From positions 137,615,625 to 137,679,624 of the forward strand of contig CM063284.1 of assembly GCA_032173965.1 (NCBI GenBank): 64,000 nt of DNA, given 5' to 3'. Of this stretch, positions 1 through 12,759 are shown piece by piece. The notes under the pieces are model-generated. The model did no database searches and was not told the origin of the DNA. It was given only the letters and a program-made list of their open reading frames with translations. The position numbers were made by a program, and so were the translations under genes. The stretch is from Sitta carolinensis. Lineage: Eukaryota > Chordata > Aves > Passeriformes > Sittidae. Within the stretch, counting starts at the first letter, position 1; each line of letters opens with the position of its first letter.

Positions 1-44
1 TTGATATGCATCATTATAGGTTCTTGAGGAAGTTATCTTTGGAT

Positions 45-650
45 ATCAACTAGCTTTCTTGGACCCCTCTTCCCTGCAGAGCCCGTTTCCATGGGATTCT
101 TCCAAGAACATCCCTGAAGTAGCTAACATCAGCTCTTCTGAAGTCCATGGTTGTAGTCTTGCTGCCCTCCTTCCTCCTTTCTTGATACATAGCTTCAAAT
201 TTTCACAGTCACTGCAGCCAAGGCTGTCCCCAGCCTTAAGATTTCCAAAAAGGAGATGCTTTAAATAGGAGGTTGACCAGCTCACCATTCCCTGTGGGAT
301 CATCTACTACCCATGACAGGAAATTGTCATCAATGTTTCCAAAGGAACCCTGTAGACTGTTGTGCTTTGCTGTGTTGCTTCTCCAGCAGACAGCAGGGCA
401 TCTAAAGTTCTTCACAGGAACCAGTGCCTGTGACTTTGAAGCTGCTTCAAGCTGCCTGAGGAAAGCCTCCTCCTCCCCCTTCACCTGATCAGGCAGCCTG
501 TAGTCGCAGCAGTGTCACCTTTGTTGATCTGCTCTTTGATCTGAGCCCATAAACTTTCAACTCACTCATCATCCACCCCATGGCAGATGTCAGTACATTT
601 CAAGTGTCTTATATAGAGAGCAACTCCACCACTTAGTTGACCACAAAAAA
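45..650 (-). mobile_element. CR1 LINE relic, ORF2 endonuclease region
   Basis: Translated on the minus strand, this stretch gives pieces that follow the CR1 ORF2 apurinic-endonuclease domain in order. First comes A-F-L-R-Q-L-E-A-A-S-K-S-Q-A-L-V-P-V, then a degraded version of the GDFNHPDICW block (N-F-R-C-P-A-V-C-W-R), then N-T-A-K-H and IDDNFLSWVV, and in a shifted frame G-D-S-L-G-C-S-D, the conserved GCSDH block. Frameshifts separate the pieces and the aspartate and histidine of these blocks are partly lost, so the copy is dead. CR1 is the dominant LINE family of birds. Both ends are uncertain; the window begins close to one of them. Confidence 0.75.
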
Positions 651-2377
651 TACTTAGATTTTAGCTTTTTTTTATAATTAGGGTATTTTTTTTTTCACTT
701 GTCCTTTTCACTTCTAACAAATCTAATAAAGTAACAGTATTGTAATTAATACCAAAAAATGCAGGTGAAAATCTTTGCGCATTCAAACAATGTTCAGTTA
801 GAAAGAGTATATGAAATAAAGCAATCATTAAATACATCTGCTGATTTTTCAGTAAAATCTAGTGGGTCAAGTAAAGGAATAAGAACCTATTTGAGGAATA
901 ACTCTTCATGAATAAAATTTGGCCAAAAAAATGTAGAATTTTAAAAAATTCAAATATTGGTATAATTTAACAAATTAAAAATTAAAGCATTTAGTAGGGT
1001 GTTCTGTATATATGCTTGTGACATTGCAAAACACTTGTTTTCCAATGAAATTCCCCATTTTGAAACATCAATCCATAATAATCACATTGCTAAAGCACAA
1101 GCATGACCTCTTCCTCCATCTCTTCATTTAAAGTGAAAGCAATGTAAGAGGAATGATTTTAAATAATAATAAAAAGACTTCCTCAATCTTATTTGTTCTG
1201 AATGACAAGAGGCATATGAGAATGATATTTACACACAGCCGGTCTACAGACATTCTCATCATATCTTTTGCATTCTCATCTCCAGAAACAAAATTTGAAT
1301 ATATGTCTTGATTTATATCTCCTTCATTATTAGCTAGCATTTTTCTGGGAAGTAGGAGTGGAAGATTCAGAAGTTATAAATATTTTTACTGGAAAAGAGT
1401 AGTATAAAAAATAATATTGTAATTTTTGCAAGACCATGGATAAACATTAAATAGCTCTATGCCAGGAATAAGAAATGAAAGTATGGTATTTCCAATGACA
1501 CACTTTTCTCATACATAATTAGTTTTTGCAGTGCTGGTTAACCATGTTTTAACTAATCTGTATTTGTTAGAACGGAAATTTTGGCTGTAATGATTTTGTA
1601 GCCTCTGCAATACTTCATCAATGTTTTTAGACAAATATAAAGGCTGCATTTTGTAAAATTAACCTGTGAAACTAGAAACTGATCCCAAGGTTACCTGACA
1701 TAGTCTTTGATTGTGTATAACAGTGATAGTACCTTCATTTTATCAGCATAACCTCCATTTGCTGCTCTGCAAACATTATTTATCTTTAACAATATTTCTC
1801 TCAGAAAATAAGATTTACCCTTAATACAGGGTTCCCTACTACTGCTGTATTTCTAATATGAGCAAGGGAAAAGGATTTGACCTACAATATTTGTTAGAAT
1901 ACAAGGGATATCCTATATAGACATCTTAAGATAATCAAACCTGACTGACAATGAGGTAAGACCCTGTAACTCAATTGTTTTGGCAGTTTCATATTTCTGT
2001 TTGCTCAATAGCCAAGCTACTACTAGACAAAATGTTCTTAGGAAGCACTAACAGATCACAAATTTACATTCCCATATGTGCAAGTATGTTGTACACAGAC
2101 ATTTATATTCTACTTATTACTAGGTTTCTAGTTACATGACATCTTTCTTATTACATGACATCTATTTTAAAATAAATGATAACTATAATTTTAGTAGAAT
2201 ATTGGCCTAAAAGTTAGTAGGTATATGTGCTGAGATACATCATATATGTAAGCAAGACATCAAAATATTCAAAAGAGGGGTTCTTTAATCATAGTTTAAA
2301 TCTTAATTATTAATACAGGTATTAAAAATTGTTAATAATATGTATATTCAAGAACATTACTGTAGGATTTGTCTTAC
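651..2377. other. AT-rich intronic sequence, no gene seen
   Basis: The stretch is AT-rich with short A and T runs. I see no exon, RNA gene or recognisable mobile element. Short open frames here show no family resemblance. Confidence 0.6.
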
Positions 2378-2572
2378 CTCTACAGATAGGAACAGGGAAG
2401 TCCCACGATGCTGTATTGACAGAGTTGGCTATGCAAGTAAGCTGTGGGTGTCCATCCAAAATATATCCAGTTACGCAGCTGTATCGGATTTTGTCACCGA
2501 CATCAAATCTTGTACCATACAAAATACCCTTTGGTGGAACTCCTGGATTGCCACAGGAACTACTCTGTAGTT
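2378..2572 (-). CDS. CSMD3: CSMD3 internal exon: first Sushi/CCP domain
   Basis: This 195-bp exon encodes one complete Sushi (CCP/SCR) domain, an extracellular module of about 60 residues held by two disulphides. It reads in one open frame: a linker E-L-Q-S-S-S, then C-G-N-P-G at the first cysteine, GTRFDVGDKIRYSC with the second, L-T-C with the third, the conserved tryptophan in A-S-W-D-F, and P-I-C-R with the fourth. All four cysteines and the tryptophan are present, so the domain looks intact. The acceptor is CATATCTTTTTCAG followed by AACTAC; the donor is AGAG followed by GTAAGACA. Both flanking introns are phase 1, so the exon is symmetrical and could be skipped without a frameshift. The next exon, expected to open the second CUB domain, lies outside the window. 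Length and linker agree with the CSMD family, and the residues fit CSMD3 best. Confidence 0.96.
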
Positions 2573-5500
2573 CTGAAAAAGATATGTATTTATGACTTAA
2601 AATGTTTTTATACTTAAAATGTTATTATAAATAAATATTTCATTTTGCTTAAGAATATAAAACATAAGGCAGCTTTGGACAGATAGTGTGTTTTCATGGA
2701 TATTATACAAGTCTCAACACTGAAAATCCATTGCTGACTTAGTGTATTTAACGTATGCTTAAGTACCCATATATGCAAAGATATAGATGAAAATAAGCAT
2801 GAGGTTTTCCTTAAGCTCCAGCTATCGATATATTAATGTAATTTTTTTATTAAATTGATGCAAAAGAAATCATTACATGTGAACAGGAAACAAAGCAACT
2901 TGATATATTTCTGATTTACAAGTTATAAAAATGCAAAACAATAAACAAAATTGTAGTACAAGCATGAAAGAACATCAGATGCAAATTAAACAAAATTTGG
3001 AATAAAAAATAAAATTAATCAAGACAGGAGAAAATTTTAACAAGCATAAAACTGAACATGATCAGGAATCTGTTTAATGATTTAATAAATTTTAGATAAT
3101 GAGGAAAATGAATGAGATGCTGTGGGTAACCGATTTCTGAGAAAAGAATTAGTTCATTTAGTCATGTGAAATACCACAGGTCTGGTAACTTCTATAATAC
3201 AGAACTTTAAACCACTGAAAATCCAAAATGACTCATGGCCACTCTTAGTCTGATCTCTGAGGCCATTAAGTAGAGGTCAGTTTCGGTAGTTGGTACTCAC
3301 ACTTCAACTGTGTACCCTTTTGTCCGATGTTGCAGCATCATAAATAGCTTGATTACAACATTGTTAGTCATTTACTACCCAAGATAATGGACATTAAAAC
3401 ATAAATTTTGTGCAAGTGTGAACAAAAGATGTTTCATAATCTCATCCTGAGCTCTTCAAAGCTTGTACCAAATACACTTACGTCCCTGTCCATCGACCCA
3501 GGAAAATTTATCAGGCTAATGCTAATGGGGAAGAGGCAAATCAAGTAAACCTGTATTTGGATTCATACCAAATTCCCCTAATTTAAAAAGGAAATGATGG
3601 AAAAGAGAAGGTTATGTATGTAGTGTTTTAATTTCTTTTCCTGAATTCCATGTGACTAAAACATTCTTCAGTAGCCCTGATGTGATCATGAGTGTGTGCA
3701 CAACATATTTAAATCTCTAAGCTATTATAGGTTTCAATTAATGAAAAAAGATATAAATGCTTATTAAAACAATCAGTATGTCTCCCAACATTCATTACAT
3801 TCTCAAACTTCAATGCCCCAAACTACCAAGAACTAGGATATACTACTAGATTTCTGATACCAGCCATGAAAGAAACTGTAACAGCTATTAAAAGACAAAA
3901 TCCACTATAATCATAAATATATTCTCTATATGCCCATACACATATATGCACTATATATAAAATACATGCTAACAATGAGTTGATTTGCAAGACTTTATGT
4001 ACCAATCATATTTTGATGTGACTATGTTAAATATGCTTATTAGCTGCTGTTGTCATTGCTGCTATTTCCTGCTTTCTCTTACATAATAAACTGTGGGTTT
4101 GGATTTGACTTTCATTACCTTGCACAATGTCACAGTGCAGAAGTAAGAAAGTAGCCTATCTCACGCTGGTCACTTCAAAGCTCACATAAAGAATTGATAT
4201 TCCTGCCGCTGCTTTACTGAAGTGTTCTGTGCTGAAACAACACTCCTCTGCCCTCAAATTTGCTTGCAAGCCCTGCAAAGAAGGCTACAGCAACTCCTGA
4301 ATATCTGTGCAAAAGAATTTGGTTTAAATCCTCTAACAGTTTTCAAGGCTACTTAATTTGTTATTTATCATCACATCATGTCAAAATGAAGGTAAGAATA
4401 TCGTCCTGTGGATTTTGTTTATCATATGAATCATATTATAGTAACTTGGAAACTTGGCCTGTACACAGTGTTTTTATTTTCAACTTCTTCCAGAAGGCAA
4501 AGTCTTTCAGAAGCCTGTGTCTCTTTGGCTTTGTAAAAAGGTCGCAGAAAGATTCCTGTGTCCTTTGAAATAAAAATAAAAAGATTAGCCATGTCACTAC
4601 CTAAAATTACTTCCTTTACTTTTACTGCTGTCTCACCAAGAATTACCCACAGAAGGCAATTTATTCTTGTGAAATTACATTATATTTTAAAGCACTAATT
4701 AAAAATCACCCTCCTTCTAAAATAAAACTAATTTTTCCATTGCAATACTATATGACTCATCTAAAAGAAATTCTTGGTATTTTTCATTAACTTTTTAACT
4801 TTATGAAAGTGGCCTGGGAGTATGTTGCTACTTCTAACCCTTCAAGCCATTTTGTTCTGATTATGGATAAGAAAGTAGAAAAAAAAATTGTATGCTTTTA
4901 AGTATATTAATTTATTCTGTGAGTATTTTCATTTTGAACATCTTCAAGTGTCTTATTTGGGGACGACAGGGAGATAATTTACCAAGTAACTGCATTTGTC
5001 TTCTTTGATAGGTAGTATCTATTTTCAAACTGAGTGTGACACTGTACTACCAACTCCCTGACATTTAAAGCTACGGATTGTTACCCGAAGATTGTCATCT
5101 GTCAGGGAACACAGGAAATGCCAAATTAGATTGTAATTTTTATTCAGCTCTGCACAGATTCTTGACTTCACTGACATTTTGATAATCACTAATGATATGA
5201 AGGGTGGAAAAGCATTTCCTTTTAAATTTCCCATCTTGTAGTTTGGTTGAACTTCTTGTTCATGTAGTCTGAAAAAAAGCATAATTGAATTTTTTACACC
5301 TTCCCACTTTTTTTATTTTTGTGTATTATTTCTCATCTCCTTTTCAAAGCAAGCTGTCCCAGTTGTTTCAATCTCTCTCCAAGCAGGAGTTTTCTTTGTC
5401 CTAGATTTAATTTTGTAAACAAGGTATGGATGAACATATTTGTCCTCTTTCTTTTTTATATAATGTTAAAACGTGAAGCTTAAAATATCCTTCAATGCTG

Positions 5501-8500
5501 TTCAATAAGTTTGTATTGAATTAATTCTTATTAATGCCAATGTAAGTTCTGCTAAAAAGCTGTGGATAAAATGTATCTTGGAGAGTTCTGCTTAGCAGGA
5601 GGGGTCCCACTATTTTAAAGACTTTAATTAGCAGAAATTCAGCCCTTTATAGATGGTAATTAATAACATATTCAAATTAAATAATATGAAATATAATTTA
5701 TTTATGACAATTTTTTTTCAAAAAGGAAGGCTAGCAGAAATTTAGACTTTCTTTTTCAGCATTTTCTCGGGGGGAAAAACGTCAGAACCATGTGTGAAAA
5801 TTTCAAATTTTGTTGTTTATTATTCAGATTTTAAGTCAGGAATGGTTGGGATTTTTTTCTGTTATATTTATGAAATCAAGTGCAGCACTATCCACCTTAA
5901 AATGTTTAAACATGAAATTTATAATTTGATGTCTAAATACACAGAGTGATTATTTTCACATATTCCAGTAATAAAGACGTATGTCATAGTGCTGCATTCC
6001 ATTATGCTTAGTTTTGAATACTAATGTCCTCCACATGCTATTTTACTATAAAATTTGGAATATAAATAATTTTTTAAAGGGTTGATCCATATATTTTCAT
6101 AGTTTTTGTTGCAACTATTGCAAATCCTTATTATTCATCTTTTCCCAAAATAAAATGAGAAATACTGTCAATATGGTCATGTTCATGAGCACTCACTTAT
6201 TGAAAGACATATGTAATATCCCACTACAGGCTAATTCTTGTTTCATGTAGTACTTTTGAAATTAAATACTCCTGGTCTCCCTACACTCCCAGTGTGGATA
6301 TCTTCCCTATTACGGTGTGGTACCTGCCCTAGACTGTTCACTTGTATCTCCTACTCCAAACAGTAATTCCTCAGCCATGCAAACATGAGTATGAATATAT
6401 AATTCTAGACGTCATTCCAGCCGTCATTTGGGACAAGACATGGTGTATTGGGAATATTACACTATGTCTGTAATCTACAGATATATAGATATCCCTCGGA
6501 AAAGCCATGCATATGACTTTGACTTACTGATAAGCAAGAATGCTTTGGTATTGAGGACTCAAGGCTGATTTCAGAAGTGCTGCATATATTATGTGTGTGG
6601 CTATAGGGAGAACTATACATTCTAAAGGTCCCAAATACTAGGAGAGGTGATATCTTTCTAAAAAGAAGAAGTAGCCTGAAATTCCCTTGTTCAAAATTTG
6701 TCTATATTGAATCTTTTAATAGTTTATTTTAGTTGCCCATTGTTTTCCAAAGGTTTTATAAACTCCAAAATAATTTATATACATAGCTTCTAACTCTTAA
6801 TATTTTGCTTATTTTTCTCACAACTTTTTGCTTGATTCTGTCCTCATTCACATTGCTCTGAATAAATGAGTAAGTGTGGTCTAGAGTCCAATCTAATAAG
6901 GACTAGAAGAATTAACTGATGAGTATAGGAATATTGCTGTCTTTCTACACACATACTGAAATATATGTATACATGCATGTTTCGCTGATTACAGATTGAA
7001 GGAAACCACAAGAAAAATTTGGAGTAGGAAGCATAAGTGCAGTGAAGGAAAGAAATTAAAAACTTAATATTGAAATGCCAAACTGCACAAAAATTTATGA
7101 TTCAGACAGTAAAGATACATTATAAATGAACGCTTTGAAAAATCTGTCATAAACAACACAGATATATTAAAATTGTTACTGAATTTTAAAAATTCCTTCC
7201 CCCAAAATCCAGCTCTTCCCTTTGTAGAAGTTCAACAACAAAAATGGTTATCCCTTGATTCCAATGAATCTGTCACTTTGCAAGTGCAGAATGAAGAGTT
7301 ATTATTCTGAAATTCACTTTTGTTTACAGCAATGACAGAAACTGTTTGTCTAACAATCCAAACTTCTCTGAAGTTTTTCTTTTAATTTCTGCATTTTTCG
7401 TGGATCAGTGAAAAGCGACTGTCATACTCTGGTGTCTAACTATAAATAGTCAAGAAAGAGAAAGTGTGAGAAGTTTTGGGGGTTTTTCCCCAAAGGAAAA
7501 GAATGTTTTTTTCCTGTTCTAATTGCTTTTTCTTGATTAATGTATCTGCAATAGTAACCTCACTGAGGGTCTCTACTGTTCACTAAAGGTAATACGGCTA
7601 ATTACATTGCAGTTTCCTGCCTATTTTTTAATGGATGACATAATCTTGCTTTTTTCTTCGTTTTGAGATGTTTTTCATGTCAAAAAATGACAGAGGACCT
7701 TGTCTTGAGGGAACTTTCAATTTAGATTTTTTATACTAAATTTGATTTTGTTTCTAAGTACATAGAAACACTAGATTTCCTTGCCAGTAAGACGAGAATG
7801 TTTCTATTTATAGCATAAAGTCATATGCTATTTTAATAGGAACAAACTTGTTTCAGCATTAAGTTAGAGTAGCATTAACATAATTCTTCTACAAGCAAGG
7901 GAGCAGCAAGAAAAAGTACAGAAAAAACCCTCCAGGATATGTGAGGGAAACAAGGGATAATTACAATACTGTAGTCACATTAATACAGTGAGCATGAAAA
8001 ATTTTCAGGGCTTGCAGTTTATTCCCTTCACATGCAATGCAGTGTTCAAGATATCTGCTTAAATCAGCTGCAGATGCAGAACAGCAGTAGTGCACTAGAG
8101 CTGAAGGACTGTGCAAAAAAAAAAAAAAATCAATCACAGGGCAGCATAACCTGGAACCAAGTGAAACCAACAGAAAGATGACTATATGCTTTAGTAGATA
8201 TGGTTAAATCTGGTATTTCCCCATCAGACACACTTCTGAAGTGCTACCTGAAGGGTAGGCAAATACCAGGCAAATACACAAGCAGGCAAATACCAGATAG
8301 TTAGCACAGCTATACAGATAACAGCACTAGCCACGCTTTCTTGCCTTTACCAAATTCCACTTGAATAGAGCTTTAGCTGCAGTAAATTCCTGCACAGCTC
8401 CTTAGGCCACCAATTAAATCCTGAGTATGGCTGGAAGGTAGATGCACAGAGTGCCTGGACTGAGGAAGACCATTGGAAACAACGTGAAGTTTTGGCCTGG

Positions 8501-9750
8501 ATGTAGAGATGCAAGTATTGCAGAGTGCTGCATCCGCCCTGTTAGGAAACTATTCAACCCAATCAGTATAATTTGAGGCCTGAGATACTGTATCTGCCAC
8601 ATGTGATGGTTGTTCAGCTTCTCAGGTGGGTGAAGTCCAGATAGATGCACCCATGCAAAGGCTGCGTAGATATGCCTATGTTTGTGTCAAAATGGGATTG
8701 TTCTATTTAGACTGAAGTGTTTTCTGAGTATGTTTTTTAGATGGCTGTATTCTGGAGGCAGCTAGGAAAAAGCTGTTGGAATTACTGAGAAAAGATTATT
8801 TCAGAGGCCAGGACAATCTAGAGTAAAAAATAATCCTAAAATTTATACTTTACTCATAATTCTTCTGCAATATGTTTATTACTAGGTCTTTTAGGGTTAT
8901 ATAAAATAATTTAATTTTCAATTTCTGAAATATTATGGCAACACCTATCTCATTGTATTACCTCTTTTCATTCCACCTTAGCCTCAGTGCCTCATCTGAT
9001 TTTACCTTATGCTAGGTAATATAAATGCTGCATTGTTACTCACTAGCTGTTCTTACCCAGAGAATTAACAGTAACCAAATATGTAAAAAGCTAAAGAATT
9101 TAGAAAAAATCAGTTTAATCATTGAAGGAGGATGTCATAGCACAAACAAGTTGTGTGGTATTATATGGAAAGCATCTCCACACAAATTTTACCAACAATA
9201 ATAGATACATATGTCAAATAAATGTCATTAATTTTATATATTTGATGTACTAGCATATCTAATTTCCTACTTATATTAAGGTTCCATTTTTTGTTCCAAG
9301 GTGTAACAAAAATACTAGGAAGATGCATACTTTCTATATTCAAGGTGATAGAATTTCTGAAATTAGAGAACAGAATAAAATAACACATTTAATGTAAAAG
9401 TACTGGGACTTGTAAAGAAAAAGAGAAGAAATAGAAGTTTCAGTGAGCACTGATAGGCATTGCTATTTAATGCATTGACTCTTCAGCTACTACAAAGGAT
9501 AATCTGAAAGATTTATGTTTTAAATTATTATAAATTAGAGATTGTCTAGCCTTAAAAGAATGTAACTTCTCTTCGACCTTCCTGTTGTCTGAGGTCATCT
9601 GAACTGACCAGTGTGGTCTGAGGATACAACCACATGGCTAATCAATCATGTTTCACGACTGAGTTATTGTCCAAGGTTTCCCTGCTTCAGGCCTTGTTTA
9701 CAAATTGTGTCCTAATAGGAAGGTAGAGGTTGTGGTATGTTGAACTTTTC
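2573..9750. other. AT-rich intronic sequence, no gene seen
   Basis: There is no recognisable exon or repeat family. A small local duplication occurs near 8255-8300, where AGGCAAATACCA recurs within about 45 bases. Short open frames have no recognisable motif. Conserved non-coding elements cannot be judged without alignment. Confidence 0.55.
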
Positions 9751-9991
9751 AAGGGAAGAAGGAAGAAAGGAAAGAGAAGGAAAGAGGAGGAAAGAGGAGA
9801 AGAAAGAGAGAAAGAAAGGAAGAAAGAAAGAGGAAAGAAAGAAGAAAGGGAAAGAAGGAAAGAAAGAAGGAGAAGAAGAGAAAGGAAGGAAAGAAAGAAG
9901 GAAAGAAGAAAGAGAAGAAAGAGAAGAGAGAGAAGAGAGAGAAGAAAAGAAAGAGAGAGAAGAGAGAGAGAAGAAAGAAAGAAAGAAAGAA

Positions 9992-10023
<32 letters not shown>

Positions 10024-10128
10024 AGAAAGAAAAAGAAAGAAAAGAAAGAGAAAGAAAAGAAAGAAAGAAAGAAAGAAAGAAAAAGAAAAAAGAAAGAAAG
10101 AAAGAAAGAAAGAAAAGAAAGAAAGAAA

Positions 10129-10161
<33 letters not shown>

Positions 10162-10200
10162 AAAAGAAAAGAAAGAAAGAAAGAAAAAGAAAGAAAAGGA
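9751..10200 (+). repeat. 450-bp uninterrupted homopurine tract, (GAAA)n-like
   Basis: Every base from 9751 to 10200 is A or G. The left half is irregular (GAAG, GAGA, GGAA mixtures) and the right half is close to pure GAAA repeats. Because CSMD3 is transcribed from the other strand, the intron RNA carries a long (UUUC)n polypyrimidine stretch about 7.2 kb upstream of the Sushi exon acceptor. Such tracts can form triplex (H-DNA) and bind polypyrimidine-binding proteins. The lysine/glutamate/arginine-rich open frames across it are translation artefacts of the repeat. Confidence 0.97.
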
Positions 10201-12414
10201 TAAAGTTATTTCTACTACTGTGAAGCACTCAGAGTTTGAAGGTGGAATTTAAAGTGTGAGGTGTGAATGTAGGATGTCATAGACGTGTTGCTGTTGGTCA
10301 GTGGCATAAAAGGGCACAATGAAAAGTAGTTTTCTCCTGAAGGGAACTTTGACACATGAGAACTGGGCACTAGGTGGCATCTGAAACATTCAGAGCTATT
10401 GTTTGACCTGGCAGAGTCTCAAGCATTTCCTTCTGTATATATCTTAGAGGTAAGAATACTTAATTTTTTCGTATCTATTCCATATGCTTTGGGTTTATCT
10501 ATTGTTGTATATATGCTTATGTGTAGAATTACTATTAGAAGACACTATAGTGCCCTATTAGAAGTCCAAACGTTTGGGGCAATTGGATCAATTAATTGAC
10601 TACCTGCTTCTTTTACTCAAAGGCCATGTAGTCTCTTACAGTGAAACTTCAGTCTGGCATTCACCATTTCTGCTGGTATGAAAAACATGTAACAACACTG
10701 TTTAGAAGAGACATATTAACAAATTTAGACTTATATTCCTGTGCTTATGTTCTAAATGCTTCTGGTTTAGAAGAAGAAGAAAAAGGAAAAAAATTGAGAA
10801 AGTATGGACTTTGTTCTGCAATTTAGTTTTCATTTAGAAAGTCTTATGGGTTAGAATTTTCCTTTAGAAGACTGAATCATTGTCTTCTCCAAAAACTGTA
10901 TCACAGTTGTTTTTGCAGCACATAATTTCTTGATAGAATTAATGCCTTTATTGCATTTGATAGCAAAGGGTAATGATCAGCTTTCTGGGATGAGGACATT
11001 ACCCAACTCTTCAGAGGTCTTTTTTGTATTCCATAGTGCATCTCAGCTGGTGATTTGAGAATACTGTTCAGTAGGTAGGATACAGGGTGGTTGGGCAGTG
11101 CCTTTGTTGAGCCAATGCTATATAAATTTTCTGAATATCCTTATTTTTGCAACACATCATCTTTTTAGAAAACACAAACTCTTTATTCTTTTATGTGTTA
11201 AGGTCTCAGAACATCAACTGAAATTTAAAACCCTCACTCCAAGCTTCCATTTAAAGTACTTTTGTGAAAGGTTCAGGGTGCACCAGCATATCTTTCAGGC
11301 TGTACATGGCTGTCACACAGTTTATTCAGTTAGACATGTTTTATTACACTATATATATGTCATTAGTATTTATTCATACTCTGAAGAATGCAAATTTGTG
11401 GTAATGTAGAAAAATTGTGAGCTAAACGTTTTTTATTCTAAAATGCAACATCTTACTGTTTATCAAAATATTTTTATCAAAATACTGACATAAAATTGCC
11501 ACTCTAGGATGGAAGTGTAATCTCTTTTGCTTACATCAGACTGTATCAAAGATTGTGCATTCAGAATATAGCTGAAAACAGTGTTCATACATTAAGCAAG
11601 AAAAAATTTATGGTTGAAAGTGTTCAACTAATATTAGTGAAGCACCTTTATTTTGATCATATTTTTTTTACTGTTTATGACACAACTCAGAAATACATCC
11701 AAAAACTTGCATAATAAAGTGCTATTCTTGGAGTCATTTTTCTAAACACAATTGTACATTCAAGGTCTGAAACAGATGGCTACCTAATGAAGTCCTATTT
11801 ACTAGAAAAGGTCTCTATGGTTAATGCTTATGTCAGGTATAATATGAATTTTTCATTAAAAATGTCCAGATGAGAACATTTAAAAATACTAGATCAAGTG
11901 TATTTGCATTATTCTGCTTTTAATGGTACTTACCCTGATAATTTTACAAGGCTAAAATGCATTATGGCTTATTGACTCCATTTCATAAGGTGAAATAATG
12001 AAACATTACTGATCTTGTCCAAATTACTTTCATGATGATTCATTAACCAAGAAAAATGGTACGATCAAATTAACGGATAACAATGTGAATAAACATCTGC
12101 CACAAGCCACTCATCAAGACCAAGCACAAAACCTTTGAATAACTTAACATTCCATGAAAATTTTGCTTTATGAATCAGTGCTGAGTTGTGCACCCACAAT
12201 ATTGTACCATCCAAAAGTCATCTTTCCCCATGGGAGAAAAGGTACATGATAGGGCAAACACAAAAAATTTAAATCTGCTTTTCCTGCCTATTACAAATTT
12301 CCTTTTCACTTTTAATAAGAATATCCAGATGTCCTTTACTTGAGGAGCAATCAACAGTAATTGCTATTTTATTTCAGCATTATGCTGTCATTTTCCTATT
12401 GCAAGAATTAACAT
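10201..12414. other. AT-rich intronic sequence, no gene seen
   Basis: I see no recognisable exon, RNA gene or repeat family here. The open frame at 11098-11409 has no domain I recognise and reads as random AT-rich translation. Confidence 0.55.
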
Positions 12415-12700
12415 TAGAATTACAGAATCAGAGACAGATTTGGCTGGACCTTAAACATCATCGAGTTCCAACATCCCTGACATGGGGAGGGACACCGTCC
12501 AGTACACCAGGTTGCGCAAAACCCCATCCAACCTGGCCCTGAGCTCTGCCAAGATTGGGTCATCCATAACTTTCCTGGGTAACCTGTTCCAGTATCTCAC
12601 CACCCTCACAGTAAAGAATTTCTTCCTCATGTTGGTGTTCAGCATTCTATTATCACCTTCGTTGCATGGGCTTGTGCAGTTCTTAGAGAACATCTCTCAA
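12415..12700 (-). mobile_element. CR1 LINE 3' fragment
   Basis: On the minus strand this translates to the C-terminal end of CR1 ORF2: N-M-R-K-K-F-F-T-V-R-V-V-R-Y-W-N-R-L-P-R-K-V, then A-R-L-D-G-V-L-R-N-L-V. At DNA level it follows the familiar CR1 3' region (CATCGAGTTCCAAC, CTTTCCTGGGTAACCTGTTCCAG, CACCACCCTCACAGTAAAGAA). The 3' end lies near 12420, where an AGAATCAGAG-type remnant of the CR1 terminal repeat is visible. It is 5'-truncated near 12700, as most CR1 copies are. The frame is open for about 80 codons but only over a fragment, so no functional protein is expected. Confidence 0.88.
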
Positions 12701-12759
12701 GTCTTGAAATTTGTGTGCTTTGCCTTATGCTGGAGGCAAGTTCCAAAGTTCCCTGGCCC

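Larger units (their letters stand above)
1..2377 (-). other. CSMD3: CSMD3 intron, partial, 3' of the Sushi exon
   Basis: The donor GTAAGACA opens this intron at 2377 on the minus strand, and the intron runs off the low-coordinate end of the window. It holds a CR1 endonuclease relic at about 45-650. From about 650 to 2377 the sequence is AT-rich, with nothing else I recognise. Confidence 0.9.

Noticed and set aside
9730..10252. Overlapping open frames of 157-171 codons rich in Lys, Glu and Arg, and a Phe/Leu/Ser frame on the other strand
   Set aside because: They are translations of the homopurine (GAAA)n repeat in all frames, with no start context, splice sites or domain.
12451..12693. Open frame of 80 codons that looks like a conserved protein on the minus strand
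   Set aside because: The similarity is to the C-terminal end of CR1 ORF2; the frame is a fragment of a truncated LINE.
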